Of a stretch of DNA of 64,000 bases, positions 56,201-64,000 are shown piece by piece. The position numbers and the translations under genes are program-made. Under the pieces are notes generated by a model. It searched no databases, was not told where the DNA came from, and worked only from the letters and a program-made list of their open reading frames with translations. The stretch lies in NCBI GenBank assembly GCA_036784855.1, contig JAZDSV010000055.1, positions 22,655 to 86,654 of the forward strand. Direction: 5' to 3'. Source of the DNA: Aphelidium insulamus. Lineage: Eukaryota; Aphelidiomycota; Aphelidea; Aphelidiaceae. Position 1 is the stretch's first letter. The number at the start of each line of letters is the position of its first letter.

Positions 56201-59050
56201 CAAACAGACTAGCGGTGGCCACCGAGGGGCTGGCGACGCCGGCTTGAGTTTGTTCGTGATTTGCCGCAAAATGCAAAGCCGCGGTGATGCACTCTTCCAG
56301 TAGCTTGGTCTGAATATGAAATAATCCAAGAGCTCGTTCGGCAAGTTGATTCCTTGTCACAGACTCCAGGCGGCTAATCGCAACAGAGTCGAGAATCGCG
56401 CATAAGTTAAGGTGAAATTCAAAAAGGATTAGTAGTAATTCTAGCGATATCGGCGCGGCTGAAAGCGCCGGCTCGACGCCCTTCCAGCCGCTACCATGTT
56501 GAATGTTAGATGTAGTGAAGGCTGATAGCGTGGTTGGCGATGCAAAGAGTTTGTCTCGAAGCAAATCAAAAGTGGCCAGAAGGCATCGCGGATATGCGGT
56601 GAAATGTTCGACGACGAAGGCGATGATGAGGTCGAGAACGTGAGATAAATTTCGACAATTGCTTTCGACGAAGAGGGCCGATATAATAGTTGTGAAAGCA
56701 GCCTATGCTCCATCAACGCCAAGAATTAAACGAGAAATATTTAATTACCTCCCGCCCGTCCAAGTTATCATTAGCTGAGCAGCCTAGCAACACATCGATG
56801 TAGCGCGAGACTTCACCCATGTGTCCCGTAGCGGCAGGTGATTCATTGCTTTCAGACAGAGAGGAAGCGACGCTTAGGCAACCAAGCCCACAATTAGTAA
56901 TTGAACGCAGCACTAGTCTCCGAGTCAGTGCACCGCGGCCTTCTGCTGATACCGAAGCCGGAAAATATCCGTCGAGAGTGAGTGAGAACTGAGGAGATCC
57001 ACCATGAGTGATGATTTCGGTTGCCTGGTGACTTCTCAATGGCAGCGAATGAGACACCGCTGCTGTGCTATGTTCTGCTGACGCAGTACTCAACAACAGA
57101 GATTGTGCCGCACGCAGCACACTAGTGGAGATCAATCGCAGTCCGGAAATGACGCCGCGACTGGATCCAAAATGACCATTCTGTTCTATCTTCAAGTCAG
57201 CACAGTTGGATACAGACTGCCACAATCGTGAAATGGAGAGCAGAACCGCCGGAAGTTCGATGCGCCTCTTCATTACAACGTCCGTTGTCACATCGGCATA
57301 CATTGTCAATTCGTTCAACGCATGATCAAATTTTAAGAGTAGTCTCTCGGTATACTGCCGATAGAATGGCAGTCGATGTTGTGGCCGAGAAAATATGGCA
57401 GCAAGAGTGGATATTACTTCGGCACGACCATTGGACAAGCACTGAAGCTGATGCAGCGTCTTTCCGGTATCTGCGTTTGAGCCTGGAGGCTGGGAAGATT
57501 CCACAGATTGTAAAGCAGCATCGAAAAGCCACCGGCCAAACAACGCGAGAACTGTATTTGCAGAAGGGACCATTTTGAGGAGAGAGTCGGCGCGACGTGC
57601 AGGCTTCAGTCTTCCGACAAGATACTCTTCAGGCAGCGTGGCCCAGCGAGCCGTTATATCATCGATGGACAAACCAGTATTTTCCGTGCTACAATGACCG
57701 TCTGCGTACAGTACACGGACTAGCTGGGCAATGCCATGTGCAGCAATGGCAAAGACTGCGGGATCGTGTAAATGCCGCGGCTCATTCAAGAATCGCAGTA
57801 CTTTGAACCAGGCAAAAAACAGGAAGTCTTCCGCCAGCTGCACACTAATCACCGACGACGGGCCGATAACAATCTGCACCGCGGCGTCTACACCGGTGGC
57901 AGTTGTGTATGATAATTCGCCCATCAGAACGCGGCTGATACGCTGGGAGAGTCCAAGCGATGCCGAGTTCCAGAACAAAACAACTGACGGTCGGTGAGTC
58001 CAGCCGCGAAAACACTGCTGCAGTGCCCGCCACATCACCGGGTCGACATTGCGAGACCTGAGCCACAGTTCAAAAAGTGTCTTCAACAGCAGTTCATCCA
58101 ACTCGGTGGCCATCGCCGCAGCTACGGCAGCTTCGGATGCATCTGATGTCGCTATTACCGAGAGCGGCGAGAGAATGTAGTCGGCAACGCCCAGAATAAC
58201 CTTTAGCAGCAGCTCCCAGGTGGCGGGCAAAAATTCCTGTTCCAACGCGCGACCAGCAGTCACAAGCACGCGCAGCATACTGCGACACAGCTCTGCATGC
58301 CTTGACACTGCACCTTGCTGCTGCATGGCTGGTGTGGTAGTAGTAACTTCAATCCGGCGTTGAAACAGTAGGGAAATATGCTTGAACATTGCCTATACGC
58401 AAATCATCACACAAAATAGACTTTCATGACTTTAAGCGTGCCTGTATAAAGTGCTGTTCAGTATCGCGGTCAATGGCAGCAGGTCTGGCCTGCTTGTCCA
58501 GCAGCCATTGCGTGTACAGCGTGCAGGATAGTTGAATTATATGTGCATCATCGATGGGCAGCGAAAAGCCGTTCCCCGCCGCCTCCATCATCCACTGCAC
58601 ATGATGCGCCGTGGGCAGCCGGTAATTGATGTCGGTGGTGCTGGACGGAGAAGCATCGCTTGTGATGGTGGTGGTGGTGCCCAAGTCCGTTTGAGGATGA
58701 TGGTCGCGACCAGCGACAGTGGTGGTATGAGAGCGGGCGTGAAGCGATGCCGCGGTGGCATGGTCAGATGCTGTGCCGGTGACACGAGCAACATGAGCGT
58801 CTGGTGGGGTGGTTGTGGTTGTGCCGTCCACATCGGAGCCAACGCCGTCGTGACTGCTATGGTTGAGACAGGCGGCAATCTCCTGCACCACTACGCGGCG
58901 TGTGGCGAGTGGCAGACGGGCTAGCAGTCCAGACTCTGCACGAGTAGGTCAGACAGGTACCAGTAGTTCAGGAACAACTATCTAGGTGTACAGCAGCCTA
59001 CCGGGGCTCTCAGTCAGCAGGCCAAGCCGCGCTATCCACGGCAGAAACAT
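53221..59050 (-). CDS. RALGAPB: Ral GTPase-activating protein subunit beta
   Basis: Seven exons (59002-59050, 58442-58935, 56749-58392, 55131-56702, 54144-55073, 53663-54103, 53221-53622) encode 1,843 residues, longer than the roughly 1,490 of the animal protein. Matching blocks are VQWMMEAAGNGFSLPIDDAH, EFLPATWELLLKVILGVADY, LLKTLFELWLRSRN, WRALQQCFRGWTHRPSVV, NTVLALFGRWLFDAALQ, RINLYSHTGWTGKY, DDLVHIVWSED, IYIVIHPLEADCSLFLIRIL and QCVGPLLDGMVV. The last four form the Rap/Ran-GAP-like domain near the C-terminus. The beta subunit is needed by the catalytic alpha subunit to switch off Ral GTPases. Two introns (58393-58441 and 53623-53662) are GC-AG; only these choices keep the homology continuous. 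Confidence 0.9.
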
Positions 59051-59841
59051 TTATTGCCGCTTGTGCATCAGCTGTCTCTGCTTTGCTGGTACATATTCAG
59101 GCAATATATAACAGCCAATAAACGGTCTCCCGATCTTGCATGCCAACATAGTAATACAGCTACAGCAACAGCTAAATAGTAATACAGCATAATAATACGT
59201 AAAATACGTATTTAAATGGGAACAGCATCGCTTGTATCCGCGACGCAGAGCTACAAAGTTGCGCATGTCACCGCATTGCAATAAATAAATATAAATAATA
59301 ATAAAGTGGTTGGAATCTTTAGCGACGTCGCCGGATGCGGACGTGTAGATGTACGGCTACATTTGTTGCCCGAACTACCACGTCAATGCACGCCTATAAG
59401 AGGCGAGCCACGTATCTCCAATAAAACACTGATACTTGTCTTTTGCTACTGCTACTGCTAGCATCAAACCCAACTGACAAACCAACAAAAGTTACTGCGA
59501 TACGTTATCGCCCCGCCTAAGGCGATCCGTGCCTAACGTATTTATCTTATCGGATGGACGTATCGGTCTTATCGGATAAAATGTCTGCCATTCGAGATGG
59601 ACAATCTGCACATTGTGGTTTCGACTGTTGGTCAGGACTCCTGCAGGAATTTGCATGGTGACGAATAATAGCCAGTCGTTCACCAGCCCACTCACTTGCC
59701 TTGTATTAAGGCGTAATGTGGTGCCGACATCTAAGCATTGTGCCAAATCATATGTACCTGAAACAAAGGTGGCGCTTACCTTAAGTTGGGTCACGGTCGG
59801 ATGCAATATAGCCTTAACCATGGATCAAGCCATACTCCACA
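59051..59841. other. Divergent intergenic region with nested palindrome
   Basis: Between the RALGAPB start and the secreted-protein start. At 59500-59541 the outer arms atacgtta/taacgtat enclose inner arms atcgcc/ggcgat. Two copies of cttatcggat follow at 59546-59555 and 59568-59577, possible GATA-type sites. A minus-strand frame (59492-59821) is open but unconvincing. Confidence 0.45.
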
Positions 59842-60549
59842 ATGTTGGCCATTACCGCTTGCCTGCTGGCCGCAACCGCTGTTCATGCAACGCCGATGCA
59901 GAGCGATCACGCTCAGGTTGTAGTGGCACAACCGATGGAGAACGTGACGGCAGTTGACGTTCCTGACTTTCCACGCTGGCCTCAATTCTATGCCGAGACT
60001 GATCTGCACGATATGATCGCGTTCGATATTCCGGGCAAGCAGATTTTCACCGGAGATGACGACGGGCTCGATTATTTTGTTGACGTTCGTTGCTTGCACG
60101 TACAAACTGACCGTAACCAGCATTCAGGGGTATTGGTACTCGTACGTTATGAGACGCGGGCAAGTAGAGCGTTGTTATCGCTTTTCGAGTAGCGACTTCA
60201 ATTTTGACCTTTTTCGAGATGTCATGGTGTGTTCTGCAAATCAAATTGTATATATAAAGCTTAAGGGCGAGCGTAGTTTGTTGATACTGTCCTTCGCGAT
60301 GACCGCGAACAATATCACTTTTCCAACGTGTACGACCTATTCACTGGAAAACCAAATCAGCATGTCTACGTGGATGTCGAGACTCAAGATTATACAAAAG
60401 TGTCTTACTGGGCTTTCAACAAGTTTACTCATACCTTGCCACGAGGCATATTTGAACCGCCGGTTCCATTTTCTACATGCCGCGGTTCTGGCAGCATTAA
60501 TGGTAACAATCTGGCGAAATTCCGCGCTATGCGCAAAACTATCCATTAG
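59842..60549 (+). CDS. Secreted protein of unknown family
   Basis: Exons 59842-60078, 60128-60226 and 60277-60549 join in frame to give 202 residues. The signal peptide is MLAITACLLAATAVHA. The mature protein reads VPDFPRWPQFYAETDLHDMI, then GYWYSYVMRRGQVERCYRFS, FRDVMFVDTVLRDDREQYHF, VYDLFTGKPNQHVYVDVETQ, and ends FEPPVPFSTCRGSGSINGNN. The alternation of short strands and the pattern of Tyr/Trp-x-Tyr with two cysteines suggest a small beta-barrel secreted domain, in the style of ependymin- or LolA-like lipid-binding folds. That is only a guess. The splice sites are GT-AG, 49-50 nt, phase 0. Confidence 0.65.
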
Positions 60550-60976
60550 ATCGGGCTGATAGTTGAAAGGACTATACTGAAGGCAAAAAGAGATCATGAT
60601 ATACGCAATAAAGTGAAATAAAATACTTGTACTGCAAGACATGCAAGATTGATGCTACAGAGTAAGTGGAAAATGCTCCGGCAATGTAGCTGCTTCTGTC
60701 GGACAGTCTTTGCTGTTGAGCGGCACTTGCCATTGGCATTGTACATGTATAAACTAATACGTCATTATGGCTACTACGTCAATGGAATTGAGGCATTGCA
60801 AAAGCCGTCCCATACATTGCGGAGTTTGCTGTCCTATTATTATCATTAGTCATCATTCGCGCAGTGTGACAATTGCAATGGAGGAAATTTAAAGTTTCTT
60901 CATTTCAAATTCATATTCGTTCCAATATATCACAATGCAATATTATCACATTTACATTATTGACGCCGAGTATACA
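60550..60976. other. Intergenic between convergent genes
   Basis: AT-rich spacer. Small open frames exist (for example 60649-60849) but none has coding character. Confidence 0.5.
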
Positions 60977-62851
60977 TCACTCGGCTATACTCTTGACAGA
61001 CATCTTTGTCAACGGTGCCACACCAACAGACAAATTATGTGGGGATTCATCGCTCGGCATTAATAGTGAACACTCGACCGGTATTGGGGGTGGAAGCAGC
61101 GTAGATGATGACGATAATGATGATGTGGATATGTCGGGAAAGAGGCGGCGATGGGATCTCTGTCGATGGACAGTCGGCACAGTGGAGGTGAGGGGTGAAG
61201 GCAGCGGGCGATCGGGGAGTGGCGGGCTGTCTAAGCGTGAACGACGGCCACTCCGGCCTTCTGGTGACGGCGTGGCAGGTATTTCGGGAGGTGTTGGATA
61301 ATGTCGGCGTGCTTTTACCGGAGCGCCGATATGACGCCCCGGTGTTGCTATTGATGATTCAGGAGTGCAAACCTGTACTTTCCTCTTGTGTCCAGGATCC
61401 GCGGTGTTGACCGAGATATTCACTGGCGACTGTGGCTCCACGCTTTCGCTGGATAACCGTCCAACTCTTGGTTTCAGTGGTCGGTACGGAACTTTGGTGG
61501 CGTAAGACGAGCTATTTATCACCTGATGCTGCACCGTGGCAGTAGGCTATACAATGAGTGATTAAAGTCCTAGAAGTAACAGAGTAACAATATCGTACTA
61601 TAACTGGGCTGACTAGAGGTTTGCCCAACTGTCCGTATTCCTTTTCATTCTGACGCACAAAGGCCTTCTTCATGTTTACATACTCGTCCCAGACACCAGA
61701 GGCACACTCGCTCAGATTTGGAAAGCCCTTGCGCACAAAATGTACGTGGTACGCCGGGAGAAGATCCAGTCGGCCAGCCACAGAGCTGAAGTCCAGTGTG
61801 CCACTCGAGTACTGCAAATCGGCAGCACCGGAAACAGCGGCTCCTGTAACTGTTTTCGCACTATTGCTGCCGCCAGAAAGTGTGGCAGAGTTGGACGGCG
61901 AACCTTGCCGAATCTCATCTGCCAAATCACGTTTGGCCGCAGCGATCCCAGCCGCCAGACTAAGTGCTTCCCAGGCATTCAGCCGCGCATGAGAACTGTG
62001 CAGGACCGGTGTTGTGGGGCACACACTGTGCTCTGATGTCTCCGAATCGGACGAATATGCACCAGTTGCAGTTGCCGCGGGCTGCTGATCCTCACTGCTT
62101 TCTCTGTCCCGTTTAATCTGCTGCTTATCACTATCACGTATGAACATTTCTTCGAGCGGCCTCTTGCGAGTGCTTTCTACATGTAAGTAAGCAATTGGCA
62201 CAAATATGCACTGCATACAAATATCTTCTTAATACCTTGATGTTCCATCTCGAGCAGCTGCTTGACAGTACTGAACGGCAAATGCTCCCAGCCACGCTCC
62301 ACCTTGAACTGGGCGTACTGCAGGCGACGGCGCAACAAGTCGGCTACCGCCGGAAACTTGCCTCGAGAGTCGTCGTCTGTAAGATTAGTGCCACTGCACG
62401 TGGACTGGAATAGCTGTGACGGGGAGCGGCGAGTAGAGTTGCAGTCAGTCGACGCGCCTTTGTCCGTCGCGTCAAATGACGAGGCTCTCTGACCGGCATC
62501 GGCATCATTGCCAGCATTATTACCGCCACCATCATCCATGGGGGTAGCCGTGGGCACCGCAACAACGCTATTGTCGGGCGTGGTGGGCGGCGTGCAGCAC
62601 ATCAGTGCCGGTATGGCAAGTGCATTGGTAGTGGCTGCACTGAAGGCATTGTCGGCGGCTGATGCTGTCGGAGTCAGCGCTGCTGGCGAGATGGCCAGCC
62701 CGGTGGTGGAGATGTTGGCAGCCGCGCCTTTCCGCGCCAGTCGTCTATGGCCGTGATGCCTAGTGGCAGTTGCCTTGTTCTCATCATCACCACCACCAAC
62801 TACCGCAGCACTGGCGTCTGCCGATGACATCGGTGTTGAGGTGACCTTCAT
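60977..62851 (-). CDS. Disordered regulatory protein with possible Whi5-like motif
   Basis: Exons 62236-62851, 61614-62176 and 60977-61546 encode 582 residues. About 165 Ser/Thr/Ala-rich residues precede VADLLRRRLQYAQFKVERGW followed by EHLPFSTVKQLLE. This resembles the short GTB motif of Whi5/Nrm1-type cell-cycle repressors (leucine-rich, xRLxxAxxKVxxGW). The rest is mainly disordered, with KRPLEEMFIRDSD, one more ordered stretch (LDLLPAYHVHFVRKGFPNLS) and many Ser/Thr-Pro sites near the end (YPTPPEIPATPSPEGRSG), as expected of a CDK substrate. The motif match is by eye and needs a profile search; otherwise the protein is unrecognised. Confidence 0.6.
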
Positions 62852-63070
62852 GAAGCGTGCGGTGTGTATCTGTGCTGTACACTGCGCGTCAGGCTGTTGT
62901 CAATGCCAGAGCAGGCGCGCGTACAAACCTTTGCGCGGTATATATATGTGTGGGTGTGTATTTGTATATGAATGTACAAAGCGTAGACCACCACACACAC
63001 AGACACGACCAACAGCTCTGACTGCAGGCAGCACGGCTTGAGCGCTCGCACGTCTGACGCGTCTCTGACA
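62852..63070. promoter_or_regulatory. Divergent promoter region
   Basis: About 220 bases between two divergent starts. It contains an alternating tatatatatgtgtgggtgtg stretch at 62940-62960 and an acacacacac run at 62990-63003. Confidence 0.4.
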
Positions 63071-63241
63071 ATGGGCGGCGCCAAAAACGCCCCCGCGATT
63101 GTTGACGCCACGCGCGCGCCTCTTCTCACTGTTCGCGTGTTGGAGATGATTCTGTCTTACCTGTATTTACGTAGTGCATGTGAATATATATGCAGTGTGA
63201 TGTATTTATGTACTGTAACTGATAAGCTGTTCCGTATGTAA
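63071..63241 (+). CDS. Possible first exon of an F-box-like gene
   Basis: ATG at 63071 opens MGGAKNAPAIVDATRAPLLT then VRVLEMILSYLYL, which resembles the start of an F-box (LxxxxLxxILSYL). The unspliced frame stops at 63241, and downstream exons could not be assembled. It may be a truncated or decayed gene. Confidence 0.3.
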   Translation: MGGAKNAPAIVDATRAPLLTVRVLEMILSYLYLRSACEYICSVMYLCTVTDKLFRM

Positions 63242-63789
63242 GATATATTTTCTATCGGCTCGCCAATATTGCCTGCGCTGTTGTTTGCTTAATAATCTCC
63301 CTCGCATACGCAATAGTGTTAGAAATTGTATCACGAAATGCCCGCCATAACCCTGTAACAACCGCAGAATGCTCGCAGCACTGGTCGAAAGATATGCTGG
63401 AATTTCAAGTGTAAACGATCAAACAACTTCTGCACAACTATGCAGTTGGCCTTTTCCAACTAAATTTGTTCTCTACTGAACTAGTTGACTGTGCGACTGC
63501 GGCCATTAAAGGCTGAAAGCATCAAGTTCATCAATATCCATTTCATCATTGCAGCATTTGCGCGCATAATTCATCACTTCAAGAGGAGAAGGAAGCAAAC
63601 CAGAGCTGCCGCCATCACAGAGGATAAGTCCAACTCATCACACCATATCACCCTGTTCGTGTTCTAACAGCGCGAGTCATCATTTGAAACATCGATGGCG
63701 AGCGGACGAGCAAATTGACCTAATGCGTTGGAGCAAATATAAACTTAACGCCATAAACGGCCCCACCATGAACATCTTGTTAATGTTGC
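63242..63789. other. AT-rich stretch, no supported gene
   Basis: Several short open frames occur (63485-63667, 63684-63899) without recognisable domains. It may contain unresolved ex-introns or untranslated sequence. Confidence 0.4.
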
Positions 63790-63978
63790 ATGTCAGTACA
63801 CCTGCCAAGCCAAGTATGCGATTCGCAAGTCACCGACTGCTACCCCCGCCGAATCACGTTCTATGCCACACGCAGCGATTGCTCAACGTATGGGGGTAGT
63901 AACGCAGTCTCCGTAGTGCAGCATACAGGCTACTTTGATTGTGGCAAGGACTGGCCATACGGTACCGTGTTCCAATGA
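63790..63978 (+). CDS. Cysteine-containing C-terminal exon (weak)
   Basis: The frame reading PSQVCDSQVTDCYPRRITFY, then ATRSDCSTYGG and HTGYFDCGKDWPYGTVFQ, then stop has evenly spaced cysteines and coding-like composition. It suggests the end of a small secreted protein. The frame has a stop just upstream (TAA), so it would need either the ATG at 63790 or an upstream exon. A hydrophobic MNILLMLHV lies in a different frame just before. Confidence 0.3.
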   Translation: MSVHLPSQVCDSQVTDCYPRRITFYATRSDCSTYGGSNAVSVVQHTGYFDCGKDWPYGTVFQ

Positions 63979-64000
63979 AGCGCCGACGAATGAGCCGAAT

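Noticed and set aside
59492-59821. 109-residue minus-strand frame upstream of the secreted gene at 59842
   Set aside because: It would start 20 bases from a divergent start codon and ends in the nested palindrome. The composition is plausible but there is no motif, and the apparent splice sites would give introns too short to be real.

Overview
The window is nuclear DNA of a compact eukaryotic genome. Nearly every gene is cut by very short introns, mostly 39-65 nt, and genes sit a few hundred bases apart on both strands. About 34 protein genes can be supported. I saw no rRNA, tRNA or CRISPR. The gene set (kinesin-2 accessory subunit KAP3, KIF12-type kinesin, NEK kinase, RALGAPB, OSTF1-type SH3-ankyrin protein, HEI10, NDC80) points to a unicellular, probably flagellated, opisthokont-like organism. 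I cannot place it more precisely. Of roughly eighty introns I could resolve, seven look like GC-AG introns.

Layout. 1-8.3 kb: a NEK-like kinase (5' end outside the window), a four-helix COPI-associated-like membrane protein, a KIF12-like kinesin, proteasome ATPase Rpt6 and the U5 snRNP 40-kDa WD40 protein. 8.4-10.5 kb: a secreted ankyrin-repeat gene broken by a frameshift and a stop codon. 10.8-20.3 kb: a PTEN-like/C2/FH1/FH2 formin, the HEI10 RING ligase, an unrecognised gene, a small secreted protein and kinetochore NDC80. 20.6-23.5 kb: KAP3. 23.8-28.0 kb: three tandem secreted GH26-like hydrolases showing gene conversion and a shared promoter architecture. 28.4-31.7 kb: a CHRAC1/Dpb3-type histone-fold protein, a cysteine-rich membrane protein, a small secreted protein and a coiled-coil protein.

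32.2-40 kb: UDP-glucuronate 4-epimerase-like enzyme, a transcriptional cyclin with an RS-rich tail, mitochondrial HEP1/DNLZ, OSTF1 and a Sec14-type lipid-transfer protein. 40-46.4 kb is the most lineage-specific block: three tandem minus-strand genes encoding RING-like plus TRAF-type zinc-finger proteins with a coiled coil. Two end in leucine-rich-repeat-like C-termini. The third has exchanged that end for a short basic, AT-hook-like tail, and a decayed LRR remnant lies just downstream. A small C2H2 gene sits inside the block. 46.9-52.6 kb: a 1,872-residue FHA-domain protein. 53.2-59.05 kb: Ral GTPase-activating complex subunit beta. 59.8-64 kb: a small secreted protein, a long disordered protein with a possible Whi5-like motif, and weak 3' exons.

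Working together: KAP3 with kinesin-2 serves intraflagellar transport; NDC80 serves chromosome segregation and HEI10 meiotic crossovers; U5-40K, the RS cyclin and the histone-fold protein serve transcription, splicing or chromatin. The small secreted proteins and GH26 array (17-31 kb, 60 kb) and the TRAF/LRR array look like the environment-facing, fast-evolving part. In three genes (ankyrin, formin N-terminus, cyclin tail) the best reading needs one-base frame changes, some at short homopolymers. These may be assembly errors or real decay.
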